This document shows positions 10,218 through 21,374 of a stretch of DNA of 64,000 nucleotides, piece by piece. Source of the stretch: Seminavis robusta (Eukaryota; Bacillariophyta; Bacillariophyceae; Naviculales; Naviculaceae). Both the position numbers and the translations under genes were made by a program. The stretch covers positions 1 to 64,000 of the forward strand of contig CAICTM010000066.1 of the NCBI GenBank assembly GCA_903772945.1, in the 5' to 3' direction. Below the pieces are notes generated by a model. That model was given only the letters and a program-made list of their open reading frames with translations, did no database searches and had not been told where the DNA came from. How positions within the stretch are numbered: the stretch's first letter is position 1; each line of letters opens with the position of its first letter.

Positions 10218-11037
10218 GATTATCAACGGTGTCATCAAGTCGAAGATCCAAGATCCAAGAGCTTCCAAACAATCATTCCTACCCTCCTCGAAACTATTAT
10301 GCTCATTCATACTCCACGCACTCTGGTTGCTGTTGCGAAGGGGCTGGCGAGACGCCGCCATGATCCCAACTCGGGTCTTGCTGGAATCGGAGAGAAGAAT
10401 CCTTTCATTTCGCATTCTTCGGGCTGGACTGTTCGACTGTGACTACATGCTTCACCTCAATAATGCAGCATACTTGACCCATAGCGAATATGCTCGATGG
10501 GAACTGTGCGCCTACAATGGGCTTATGGAATCGATGTATAAAGATAAGGTAAAGAATAAAGCAGGTAGCAGCGTTTGTTCTTTTAATTAATGTATTCGTT
10601 CTGCCTTCGGTTTTCTCACTGTCAGAGGTCTCTTTCAGGTGAATTTTGTCGTGGGTGGTACCGCCATTCGCTATCGCCGTGAAATCCGTCCAGTCTTTCG
10701 TCAGTTTGAAGTCCACACCTTCGTGGCCCATGTGGATGAGCGCCATTTTTGGATCTATCACACCTTCAGGTACCCCCCTGGGGGTTCAGATCCAGGCCGC
10801 ATACGTTGCCAAATGGTTTGTCAAGGGCTCGCCATCCAAGGTAGAACTGTGATGGATCCCAGAAAGTACTTGGTAGAGAATGTGGGTATTGATGCGGAGC
10901 TCATTGACGAGCTATTACAAGCCGAATCCAGCAACACTACAATGCATGATTTGATGGACAAGTACTTGGCAATGGACGAAAAGTTCAAGGAAGCATCAGC
11001 GAAGGATGACGAATGGATCGCAAAGAAAAATGAATAA
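10216..11037 (+). CDS. Hotdog-fold thioesterase-like protein (THEM6/4HBT-like), two exons
   Basis: Predicted exons are 10216-10548 and 10639-11037. The 90-bp intron has GTAAAG at its start and TTTCAG at its end, and the frame continues as YKDK|VNFVVGG. The signature LFDCDYMLHLNNAAYLTHSEYARW is close to the THEM6/acyl-CoA thioesterase motif D-x-N-x-H-x-N-N-x-x-Y. RRE(I)RPVFRQFEVHTFVAHVDERHFWIYHTF then matches the central hotdog strands. The C-terminal tail is charged. Family members hydrolyse acyl-CoA thioesters or are catalytically uncharacterised; no substrate can be named. The start is unsure: 10216 gives 243 residues with a hydrophobic stretch (LLCSFILHALWLLLRR), possibly an anchor, while ATG 10360 gives 195. 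The Harbinger insertion ends only 45 bp before 10216, so it may have displaced the promoter or an upstream exon. Confidence 0.8.
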
Positions 11038-11966
11038 AACCAGTCAAACCTTCTTATGTGGGCTCTGCTGTCAAAGGGCTATGACAAGACAAACAAATTG
11101 AAGGATAACGAGGGGCTGGTTGTGTGGTCTTTACATGTATGGCCGCGTCAGATTAGGCACAGTGTAGATACCTGGCAGCAGGCTACTAGTATTCAGCCGG
11201 GGATACGTCCTTTGGATCAGTTGTCTGCCAACTCCAGAATCCTTCGGTTAAACTTCCGAAGTCAAGTCTATCACGTGAAGGCTTTCTGTCTACTCCGTTT
11301 GGTGTGGCTATGTTTGTGCCATGATCTTCAATTCTCCCGCCTGTAGCGGAGCCTTCGTTGAATGTTCTGATAAGTCGATCGGAGTGTGAAGCTTGATTAC
11401 GTAAGTAAGCTAGCTAGAGAAGAGGGAAAGAAGTGTCGCCGCCGGGCGAAAGCTTCTTTGTGCGGTACATACCTGGTATGCGATTGGGCTTTGCCCAACC
11501 CTTGTCAAGCCGAATCTTCTCGAGCGGGTGTTAGACTGTCACCATTATTTTCCGATGAAAGTATGGATGGCGTCGCACCTTGAGTTCGTTGAGGCAAACG
11601 TTGAGCCATTCAGAAAGCAAATCGGAGAGGCAGCATCCCATCAGTGAATCTCGTAAGATTCCGAACATTCCTTCCTCTGTCCTCACAATTTCGTAAAATG
11701 TGAAAGGCAGGGAGCATGGCTGTGCTAAGACTGCAGCAACGTTACCAGAGATTCTTCCCTGCACTTTCTCTTTCATTCCGGGCAGTCATCACAAGACATC
11801 ACCGCGGCTTTTGATGTATACAAGATGATGCATTTTACAGCAAGAACAAGGTCTTCGAAGCCTCGCATCAGTGCAGGTTGCTTGTAGGCAACAGACCTCA
11901 TTATTTCCGCTTTCATCTGAGAACCTGCTATTGCCCTATACTTCTTTCCAAAAGCTGTAGCAAGCC
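11038..11966. other. Intergenic stretch, 929 bp
   Basis: No gene was recognised. Minus-strand open frames at 11531-11776 and 11773-12060 show no family features, and the second overlaps the start of the ankyrin gene. The promoter of that gene should lie at the right. Confidence 0.4.
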
Positions 11967-14337
11967 ATGGGTCAAGCACCCCCTTCCAAACCTTCAAGCC
12001 AGCCCGAAGCTCCCTCCCGGCCGTACGACGGCCGCAGGCAACGAGGAAAGCTACGACCACTACAAAAAAGAGGAGAACCTAGAGTTTTGATGTCTCTTAT
12101 CCTGCGAAGCGATTGGCAAAAAGTGCTCATCCGGGCAAAGCTGTTTCCGCACGAAGTCTCACAACCGGTTTCGCTGGAGCTGTATGATCTTCCACTTCGG
12201 GTACTGCCCTTGCACTTGGTAGTCGCTTTGGATCCACCGTCGGCTGTTGTCACCTTATTCCTCAAGTTAGATGGCTCGGCAGCGACCGTCCCTGTCCGCA
12301 TGATGGATCAGCCGAACAAAGGCACCCGATCGCTGAAGCGATCCTTTCGAGCACTCAGAAAGTATTCTCGTCTGGGCTCTGGAGGCGCTAGATCCCCGCC
12401 TGGCCTATTTCGCGACTCTCGAAGAAGCAGCGGTCGATCCTCCAACGTGCCCGAGCACCCACCTAACCCACCTGAGGAAGGTGCACCCGCCAACCAAAGC
12501 CTTCTGGATCATCGAAGCATGTCGACAAGCTTTGGAAGGCGTGCCCTTTCGTTGGTTTGGCGTCCCTATCGACAACTGGATGCATCGATTGATGCTGGGG
12601 GAGACTCATCGTCAATATACGGAGACGACAATCTCGATCCATTCACGGGACAAGCCGAGCTCCCAGCGTCCTTCATGGAGCAGTCGCTGTCGAGTTCTTC
12701 GATGGCTTCATCGTCTCGTCAATCGTCTTCAGTCTACCTGTGGAACGGTGGTGACTCGAACACTGGCCTGTTGGAGCAGCTTCCTCCAAAAGGGGTCATC
12801 CTTCAATTGTCCCCTTCAGGAGGCATTTCACCCTTCCCTATTGGATCGCAGGAAACAGACAGCACCTCGGAGACCTTCTCAAATGGAGGCACTGCAGCAG
12901 GACTGTGGGGCATCTCGTGGGACCTTTCGCCCTTGTGGCAGTCGATGGCCAATGGCGCGGGATCACCCGACAATTCACTGCTTGCCATTCATGTCGCGAC
13001 ATTATACCAAGCTTCTCCTGCAGTGTTAGGCCAGCTATTGGAAGCCCATCCCATGGGAGCGGTGAGTTCAGTCTTGGGCATGCTGCCGATACATATAGTC
13101 TCCGCTGGGTGGATTTTAGACCCCTGGGTAGCCCCACCACCTCCGCCCCCACCTGCAACGAAGTCAGGAAGCCAAAACCAACCAATGCTGCAGCCCTACC
13201 ATCATCACCATGAACGCCATCCATCCCGGCTTAAGGACTCGTTACTAGTCCTTCGACAAGCCCTGCCAGAGTCGGTAAAGATCAGAAGCGGCAACCATAG
13301 CATGACACCTCGTGAGTACATTTCTGAAGCCATGGAAGAATGCACCCAGAAGCAAGAGTGCTTGGCGCTACTTGAGCCGGGAGACTTTGGTGAAGATGGA
13401 GCAGTTGAGGTCATCTCCTCGATGGGCCCACTGGACCACCTGAAGGATTTAGCATCCACCCACCCGTAAGACCTTGTTTTGCACAATCATGATCGAGCCC
13501 TCTTATCTTCTTGACCACACTCATTTCATTGACGTGTTTTGTTGCATTCGCCCCAACCAATGCAGGTCGCTCCTATTTGTTGACAGCTTCGATGCATCTC
13601 GAGAAGTCCCGTGGGAAATTCACTGCTCGTCGTCATCCTCTTCCATTCTGGGCTCCCCAAAGAGGACTGCTTCCATTAGCTCACTTTTGATTGCTCAAGA
13701 TTGGGAAGCTGCCCTTGCTTTGGCGGAGGACGATCCCAAGCTTGCCCAAGAATGGTTTCATGGCGTGGATGATCGCCTCGATCCAACGATTGATGATGTG
13801 GAATACGACGACGGCACCGACGAGGACGCAAAGCAGTGTATTGTGTGGAAACGTCTGGCCCTTCATTTGGCCTGTTGCTACCGAGCGCCCGTGGGACTTG
13901 TGGACGTCTTGCTGAAGGCGTACCCACAAGCTGCAACCAGTTTAGATCCGAATGGTGGCTTCTTACCACTCCATCTGGCCTGCCAGCACAAGTCATCGTA
14001 TCGAGTGGTCAAGTCGCTCCTGGTGCATGCCCCCACCACCACAAAGTCGGTCTGCAATCGCGGGCGAAATCCGTTGCATTATGCTGTGACTGCCAAGGCA
14101 CACTATGCCATTGTTGAGTTGTTGCTGGAAGTTGATCCTGCAGCGGCCTTGGCAGCAGATGAGGAAAATCAGACACCATTGGACTTGGCGAAGCAGGTTT
14201 ATGGAAAGAAGAATGTCATTGTTCGACTGCTGGAAATGGTTACCCTGGTGCTTGAGAAGCCAGTTGTCTCATCATCAGCCCCGCCATCTCGTAAGAAGAG
14301 GAGAGACAAGGCCAAAGACGCGGCTTGTTACATTTGA
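11967..14337 (+). CDS. Ankyrin-repeat protein, two exons
   Basis: Predicted exons are 11967-13465 and 13566-14337. The 100-bp intron (GTAAGA to TGCAG) splits a Pro codon, and the joined product has 756 residues. The N-terminal part has a W-x-x-V-L-x-R region and PLHLVVALDPPSAVVTLFLK, which look like diverged ankyrin units. A long Ser/Pro/Gly-rich disordered middle has runs of Pro and His. The C-terminal exon carries clear ankyrin repeats: LALHLACCYRAPVGLVDVLL, LPLHLACQHKSSYRVVKSLL, NPLHYAVTAKAHYAIVELLL and a capping TPLDLAKQVYG. It ends in a basic tail (SRKKRRDKAK). Ankyrin domains bind proteins; the partner is unknown. ATG 12090 (MSLILRSDW) is an alternative start, since the first 41 residues have low complexity. 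Confidence 0.82.
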
Positions 14338-14625
14338 GCGGCTCGTTGTCCGAGTTGAAGAATGTGTATGTTATTTGCTTTGTAGGTTGGCGCTAAAATA
14401 ACCTTATTATTCGAGATGGTATTGGTGGCAAGATGCAAGACATTTGTGCATGTCTTCGTTGTTCTGAACTCTCTTTGGTTCCCTCGCTCACTTTGTGTGT
14501 CATTTCTTAGACTAATACCTGGTGGGCTAGTTGGCTAGCATAATCATAATGGTACTCCCAGCCGTTGTGTTCACTGCAGCTCCTGGTTGTGGCCTTCCTT
14601 CCTTCCTTTCTGCATCCTACCGGTT
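14338..14625. other. Short spacer between convergent genes
   Basis: This 288-bp spacer holds the 3' ends of the ankyrin gene (+) and the GH47 gene (-). No further feature was seen. Confidence 0.5.
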
Positions 14626-17133
14626 CTACTTCTGCCTAGCATCTTCCTTGAGATCTTGCTCAATCACAGGAAATATCCGCATCGGGTGGGCTTCCGTGTT
14701 GAATACATGCTTGTTCAGGATATCAATTTTGGAGTCAGGATCATTGAGCAAGTACTGCTCGCCAACATACATACAAGTGATTCAAAGAGTGGTGAGTCGA
14801 GTCTAATGGATTTTCGTCTTCTCGGGCACCGCTCATCCATCAGTCCGGATTAGAAGAATACAAACAACACAACTTACCAGATACTTGAGAGTCTCCGCCA
14901 GGAAAAAGGACTCCATGTCATCCCTTGGATTGGATGTTTCCTCTTGCACATTTTTCAGAGACCCATAGGCAACATGAGTCCTACAATACTTCTCAATGGA
15001 CTGAAATATCTCCCATCCCCACTCTCGGTAGATTGGATCCCCTGTCAGGACATTGAGAATGTACATGGATTCCACCGTCTCTGGTCGGAGGAGGTAGTGC
15101 GGTGCTCCCTTTCCAATCTTAAAGTCTTCTCCCGCCGAAAACTCGACATATTCTGGAGAAATGCCTGTGTTCATTCTTGCATACATCTGATAGCACGTAT
15201 ACGTCAGTGCCTGCCGTACAAAAATAAACCATCCAAACATGCAATCGTGAGCAACCAACAAGAAGTGTTGGAGAACAACGAACACAGCAACAGCACACAA
15301 AATACACACCTTGGCAGTTTCCAAATCCCGTTGCGCTCGCGGCGACTCCAACCCGAGTGGATCCGTGTAGGCTCCCAATGCCAGCATACCCCCCACAAAG
15401 CAGCATAGGTGATCCATTTTGTGATGGATCCGTTTTCTCTTATTGTTTCCTCCTCCCACCTGATCGGCGAGATATGTCAACCCGGATGGTGTGGAAACAT
15501 GGAGTAGTTCATCGTGCATGCCCTGCATGGCCTTGTCGTACATGTCCCGATACATGGGTTCGGTCTTTCCTCCTTGTAACCAAATTTTGAGCATGTACTC
15601 GTAAAAGGAATCGGCCATGGCTCCAAATGTCAAGTGGTCATTGGTAAAAAATGGTTTGTTTTGTGGATCGTTGTTGGCTTTTTTCTTCTTTTTGAGTCTG
15701 TTGGAAGAACTGCGCCCCAACTCTTTGGGCGCAGTTTGATCAGTAGTATGATCCGTCTTCATGTAATACGGAAAGAGTCCATTATCGGGTGACATTTCGT
15801 GCAAGAGTTCAAAAATCGTTTCCACCTTGTCCCGAAATCGCCGTGTCTCGCGCGTGCGCATAATTTCATCGAGGTACCGGAATTCAATCTGCAGCGTTCC
15901 AAATTCCGATAAAATGGCATTGCCACCCGCCCAGGGGATCATATTACAAGATCCACTTTGGAGATTGACTTCGCCAAACGGCAATATCGTTTCTCCCGCC
16001 ACGGGATGTTCAAACGCCCGCATGAGTCGTCGTGCCAGATCCATGGCTTCTTCTAAAAAGACGGCATCGCGGGACCAGTCGTAAGCGCTGAGGAGTCCTC
16101 CGAGAGAGCGAATGGTGGTTTCAAAGACGGATACTTTTCGATTTTGATCGTGCGACAATTCATGCTGGACGTAATCGCGGGCGTGTCGAAATTCCTGGGT
16201 CATGTTCATCAACAACAGTGTGTCGAGCGAATCGACGAGTGTGACACTAATGCCCCCCCAATGATTGGTCCCTTGTTTGGACTGGGGTCGAACTTCATCG
16301 GCTCCAAACGCATGATCGACATAGCCTTTCCACGCGTGTTCCATGGCGCGTTTAATGTACGGTCGTCGCAATCGGGCAATGTCGTCCGATTGTTTTTTGA
16401 GCTCAGAAGTCAAAAAATAGGGCGACTGTCCCGTGGCATATTCCGCGTAGCGATGACCTCCCGGTGGAGACCACTCTTGTTGGACAAATTTCAACGAGTA
16501 TTCGCCCTTGACGGGAGGTGGTGGCGGTTGTAATGTGTACGGAAAGTCGGTTTGTTCGAGTAATTGTTGTTGCTGTTTGGATTGTTGATGTTGCCAACGC
16601 AACTTTTCATTGTCTTGTTCTTCCGCGTGCCATTTGTGCACTTCTTCCATGGCAATTTGTTGAATGCGTTCCTTGTCGTCCGAGAGCACGCCACTCTCTT
16701 GCAATGCCAAGTGAATTCGATGCAACAAGTCATCGCCCAGTTCAATCGTCACAGTCTCCTTGTTGTTGCCATCCTTGTGTGTAATAGTCAGTGTTCTTTC
16801 ATCGTCATCATCAGTATCAGTATCATCCTCTGGCGTTTCACTGCTGTAGCTGTCATTCACGCCCTTGTAGTCGCAGTCTTGTTCCATGCCATCACTGCTG
16901 CAAGTGCCTTCACTACTGATGACTGAAGTAGACACACATGGAAGCCACACGACGACGAATATAATCAATAGCAAAAAAATAGTCTGTAGTCTTCTTCCAA
17001 AGTAAGCCATCCTGTTTCTCATTTGCTTTCGGTTTGGAACAAATGAATAATGGCAATTTTCAAACAGACACAACAAAAGGTTCCAACAAGCACAACAGCT
17101 CGAGAGAATTGAAGACTCAGTTGAAGGCTTCAA
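14626..17133 (-). CDS. GH47 class I alpha-1,2-mannosidase, three exons
   Basis: This enzyme trims alpha-1,2-linked mannose from N-glycans in the ER/Golgi. Exons read 17133-15310, 15207-14878 and 14754-14626; the introns are 102 bp (in frame, so easily missed) and 123 bp. After splicing there are about 760 residues. A type II membrane anchor lies at residues 51-68, followed by an acidic/Gln-rich stem. Catalytic landmarks are SVFETTIRSLGGLL (Glu), KMDHLCCFVGGM (Asp), YLLRPETVESMY (Glu) and, in exon 3, the Ca2+-binding HVFNTEAHP (Thr). The cysteine of TYTCYQMY is kept. Without exon 3 the protein would lose the Ca2+ ligand, which supports the structure. A Lys-rich insert (NRLKKKKKAN) lies in the barrel. 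Starts at 17022 or 17010 would give a more standard short cytoplasmic tail. Confidence 0.93.
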
Positions 17134-18451
17134 GAGGCTGCAGGCAAATACAGTACGGTACTGTCAGTGGTGAGCAGGAAGGAGAGTTGAGTTGAGTTGC
17201 TGCCGTTCTCATTGGCAATGACGCAATGACGGAAGAGGATGGCTACAGTGATGTGACCAGTGGCTGTGTGCTGGGTGTGTCGCTTGTGGAGTGGAGTCTT
17301 GTGGATGGTTTTGGAACCTTCGAAAAAAGGGTTTTTGAGAAGAAAAATCAATAAAACTTTTATGATTCAGCAATAACTACTGCAATTATTAAGGACGACG
17401 CCACAGGACTTATTGTTTTACGAGACACCAGAACTCCACCCACAATTGCCTTTTAGTTAAGATATTACGGTACACCGCAGAGACCAACAAATGACGGTGA
17501 TGGTACCACCAGTGGATGCCGGTACCGCGTGCTAGCTAGCTACAGGTAGCCAGTTCCTCCACTACACTGTATGATGTTATTAGCTCCAAGGAGCCACCAG
17601 AAAACCCACCAAGGCCCTCAGCTGCAGTGAGAGCTCCTTGGAGGCAAATGCTTTGCCCGATGAACTGGTCTTGGCTCAGGAATAGACTCCAATCGCTCCC
17701 CTGGTACTGTACCAGTGCAGGACACGCTTCGGCTATTCATCGATCAGGGCCATCGGTACCTATGCGCTCACAAGGTTCGGGCTGTCAGACAATCGGTATA
17801 TTGGTTGATGAGAAGAGTTCAGAATGGATGGAGGAAGGTGTTTGTACTAGCTAGCTAGCTAGATGCACTACTAGTAGGCATGTTGAGCTCAGTTCCTGCA
17901 GTAGTCAATATCAGCTTACTCTCCATGTTACTCTTACATATCCTTTGGTACCGGTAATGAGGTCGAGTGCCTGTAGCTAGCTAGAGGATCAAAGTAGACT
18001 ACCGGTAGCTACTGTACCGGTACTGGTATATACCGAAGTAGTGAAGTTTCTGATGTCTATTGGTATCTTGCAGACGAGGGAAACGTGTTCCCTTGTATGC
18101 AGCTCAAGTCAACCACTCACTCAATTGCTGCATAACGATTTCACACACAGTCGAGTGACGACAGGATCCAACCATTCAAGGACCTGCACACACTCACTCA
18201 CACACCATTGGTCACTCACACCCTTGTCTCGCCATCTCTCTATTCATCACCACAATAAGCTGGCTAGCAAGCGGGGTAACATACATTAGCTTGGCTACAA
18301 GGCTTGCTTGAGAGAGACCAAAAACTGGCTCCGCTCAAAGAACAATCAGCGCTGAAGGGTGTTTTGTGATTTTTCTTTTTCTGGGGTATCCTCTTCTGTT
18401 CTTCCCTGGATTTCCCTTGATTCAGTTGCTTCCCTTCCCTTTCATGGCACC
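17134..18451. other. Divergent intergenic region, 1.3 kb
   Basis: The region separates the starts of the GH47 (-) and HD-domain (+) genes and should hold both promoters. It has a CTAGCTAGCTAGCTAG run around 17848-17863, several GTACCGGTAC-type words (18011-18025) and a CACTCACTCACACACC stretch near 18190. No gene was recognised. Confidence 0.5.
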
Positions 18452-20686
18452 ATGACGGCCAAGGAGAATGCTGTTACCAAGCCTGAAGGAACAGGAGCCT
18501 TTCATCGGACAGGTTCCTTGGATGAAAACGTGGTCCGACAGCACCAACGCCAACGAAGCCAACCCACGAACACCATGGACAACTCGAATAACTCCGCCTC
18601 GGCTGGATTGGATCGCAGCAACACGATCGCACACAGTCCTCGCGGCAGTCCTCGCCGTGATGCCCGACGACGAATGGATGATGATAGTGAAATGTCGCAA
18701 TCCATGGTGGCCAGGTCGCTCACGGGAGATTTGGACGATATCGTCAATAGTGTGGCGCGACGTGCGGGACGTCGAAAACCTCGCAAGGAAAAGGTTCCGT
18801 CGCCCACTCGAAATCGTCCCTATTCACCCGCCAATGGATCCAGCCAGTTACGTGTCCCTAGGGGCATGCGAGTCCGAAGCGGTAGTCCCAGGAATAGTCC
18901 GGTCCGCATCGGTCGGTCCAAAACCCTGGACAGTGCCACCAGTGCGGGGAGCAACAGCAACGCCAGCGATATCGGCTCCAGTAATATTAGTCGAGCTGCC
19001 AGTAGCAACAACGGCTTTTCGAGAACAAACACATCGGAAGTGGAAGTTCCTCTACTACCAGCAGCGCCACGACCTCCCGGCTTTCGTCGCATGTCGACCG
19101 TAGACAGTCGCAATCGGTTCATCAAAATGTTGGAATCCAAAACCCTCACCAGTTTCCGTCATCTCAACCAACGTGTGGTAGAGAACAACAAACCCCGAAC
19201 CTACATGAGTCGTCTATTTGTGACCTTTGAAGATTGTCTCGACAAATTGGATGCTCAAAACATTAATGCTCCCAAATTGGAGTCCATGGCCATTCTCATC
19301 CACGAATGCATGTCGGGGGACAGTCGCAATTATCATTCCGTGCAGCATGTCTTTGAAATTAGCAAGGACTTTCACGACAATGATCCTATTGCTGTGTTGG
19401 CGGCCATGTTTCATGACTGTATCTATTACAATGTTGATGGAGGTCTGAGCATAGATCAAAAGAATATTCTACATGGATGCTTCCAACCCGACGGTTACAC
19501 CTGTCGAGCCCATGGGGCTGACCATCATGATGCCCCCCTCGCCATGGTGGAAAACATTTTTGGATACCATCTGGGGGAGGAAATCACTGGGCAAAAGGGA
19601 CTCAATGAATTCTTGAGTGCTGTGGTGGCGGTACGTCAATTGGAGGACCATCTCACCAAAGCACAGTGTGCCAAAATCGCCTGCTGCATTGCAGCCACTA
19701 TCCCGTTCAAAAACAAACCAACGGAAGGAAAGAAAACTCACATGGAAGAATTGTACGATCACATGGTGGAGACCAATGACAACTTCAGTCTTGGAATGGC
19801 CACAGAAGAACTAGTCAGAGCTGTCCAACGGGCTGCCAAGGTTGCCAATGCAGATATTGGAAATTTTGGATCAGACGACATCTACTACTTTTTGGACAAC
19901 ACATGGAGCTTGCTGACTGAAACCAACACCACCCTGCGACGGAGCTTTTTGTTCACCGTCATGGAATTCCAACATTCTCTCTTCAAAATGAACGGGTTCT
20001 TTCATTTCCTGGATCCGGCAGCGATTTTTGCCACCTTTCAAAATGACCCACCATCTGAGGAAATCACAAAGCTCACAGAACAAGCCAGGAAGAATTTGGA
20101 ATTGGGACAAAAATATGTGGGGGCCAAATTGCTCTCTGCTAGCGTTTTGGCTGCCTTTGCAGCCCTAACTGGAGGGGATGCTCCTCTCAGTTTGTTTGTG
20201 GGAGATCTGCCCTCACGTCACCATAATTCACAATCCATCAATGACGCGCTTCCTGGTGCCAAGGACAATCCTTTCTTCAATGGCGTTGGCGCCGACGAAG
20301 ATGACGTGGATGATCATTTGGACATGCTGGTCTACCAAATCCTGTCAGGTGGACGTCGGTCAGAATCCAGCTTTGACGTGAAGCAATCTCCTCTTGGAGC
20401 TTTCCTTTATGCTGTGGTGGGTGACCGGGGCTTGAGAATGATCCTCGACAACAAAGACCTCCACCCAATGACCAGAGAAAACGCCATTGCGTTGCTGGCC
20501 TGTATCCCACGTGAAGTGACTCTGTATCTAGCCAAAACCATTGCCTGTGTGGCTGTCAGTCGAACAGAAGCCATTATGGAAGTTGTGGATAGTTTGCCCA
20601 CAAAGACGTTTGGAAGGGCGAGTATGGTGCCGCAGGCAGTCACCATTGAAGAACACGAGGAACTGAAAATCGTGGATTCTGATTAG
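18452..20686 (+). CDS. HD-domain metal-dependent phosphohydrolase-like protein
   Basis: This is a 744-residue, intron-free reading frame. The first 230 residues are disordered and Ser/Arg/Pro-rich, with many S-P and R-S sites (RGSPRRDARRRMDDDSEMSQ), and look like kinase targets. The domain from about residue 250 has NYHSVQHVFEISKDF (His about 294), AAMFHDCIYYNVDG (His-Asp at 321-322) and GADHHDAPL, the metal-binding pattern of HD hydrolases. It most resembles the predicted phosphohydrolases of the COG4339 type and is less like classical cyclic-nucleotide phosphodiesterases. The C-terminal 200 residues (from ASVLAAFAAL) match nothing known to me. Substrate is unknown. ATG 18452 (context CACCATGAC) is preferred over an in-frame ATG at 18359, which would add a non-conserved hydrophobic leader. 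Confidence 0.75.
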   Translation: MTAKENAVTKPEGTGAFHRTGSLDENVVRQHQRQRSQPTNTMDNSNNSASAGLDRSNTIAHSPRGSPRRDARRRMDDDSEMSQSMVARSLTGDLDDIVNSVARRAGRRKPRKEKVPSPTRNRPYSPANGSSQLRVPRGMRVRSGSPRNSPVRIGRSKTLDSATSAGSNSNASDIGSSNISRAASSNNGFSRTNTSEVEVPLLPAAPRPPGFRRMSTVDSRNRFIKMLESKTLTSFRHLNQRVVENNKPRTYMSRLFVTFEDCLDKLDAQNINAPKLESMAILIHECMSGDSRNYHSVQHVFEISKDFHDNDPIAVLAAMFHDCIYYNVDGGLSIDQKNILHGCFQPDGYTCRAHGADHHDAPLAMVENIFGYHLGEEITGQKGLNEFLSAVVAVRQLEDHLTKAQCAKIACCIAATIPFKNKPTEGKKTHMEELYDHMVETNDNFSLGMATEELVRAVQRAAKVANADIGNFGSDDIYYFLDNTWSLLTETNTTLRRSFLFTVMEFQHSLFKMNGFFHFLDPAAIFATFQNDPPSEEITKLTEQARKNLELGQKYVGAKLLSASVLAAFAALTGGDAPLSLFVGDLPSRHHNSQSINDALPGAKDNPFFNGVGADEDDVDDHLDMLVYQILSGGRRSESSFDVKQSPLGAFLYAVVGDRGLRMILDNKDLHPMTRENAIALLACIPREVTLYLAKTIACVAVSRTEAIMEVVDSLPTKTFGRASMVPQAVTIEEHEELKIVDSD

Positions 20687-21374
20687 CTCGATCAGTGTGC
20701 AAGCATTCGGTTGCCTGGCGATCGCCTGTGGGGCTGAACAGATCCGGCAGCCGGGGTAAGGTCGGGACAAGCTACCGGTGGTTGCCTCCTTGCGCCACGT
20801 CGAACCACCTTGGGGTTGCTTTTGGTGACACTGAATAGTAATTTTCTGGAGATTGCTTCGCGAGATGGCTGGTGTACGAATGCTTGGTACTGGTACGGTA
20901 GTTGGCACATCGTAGACATCGTCCGTGGGAAGACGGGATGTTGTCGGGAAGCTGCGGCTGTGCATGTTTGCATGTAGACGGAAGACAGAAAAAGAGATGC
21001 TAGAAATTGCCCAACCTAAACTTGTTGACGAATGGAAGTACTGATGATGTTTCAGCAGCGTTGTTCCCTCCTTGCGGCTTTAGGATTTGTTTGGGCTGGA
21101 AGATAGGATCCAAAGGGCTGGTGAACCGACAGCGAAAGAACGACGCTACTAGTAGATCGACTGGGTGGGCGGTGGCTGCCGAAATGAGCGAGGAAAGAAA
21201 CGTGTGGTTTATTATAATATTCGTTTACGTAGTAGTTAGTAGGCTGAGGATGATTCTTTCGTACACTGACGACGCTTTTTACTGTGCCTGCACGGGACAT
21301 TTACAATCTATGGAAGCATGTTCCGCTCTGCAACTCAAACGGGAGCGCGGAACCGAAAAACACAGTTGGTTGGT
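20687..21374. other. Spacer between convergent genes, 688 bp
   Basis: This spacer holds the 3' flanks of the HD-domain gene and of HID1. No gene was recognised on either strand. Confidence 0.5.

Noticed and set aside
11531-12060. Two minus-strand open frames that look joinable
   Set aside because: They overlap the start of the ankyrin gene, and no splice signals or domain support them.
15208-15309. Extra hydrophobic helix inside the GH47 enzyme
   Set aside because: It is an in-frame 102-bp intron with GTGTGT and CGGCAG borders; removing it restores the conserved catalytic domain.
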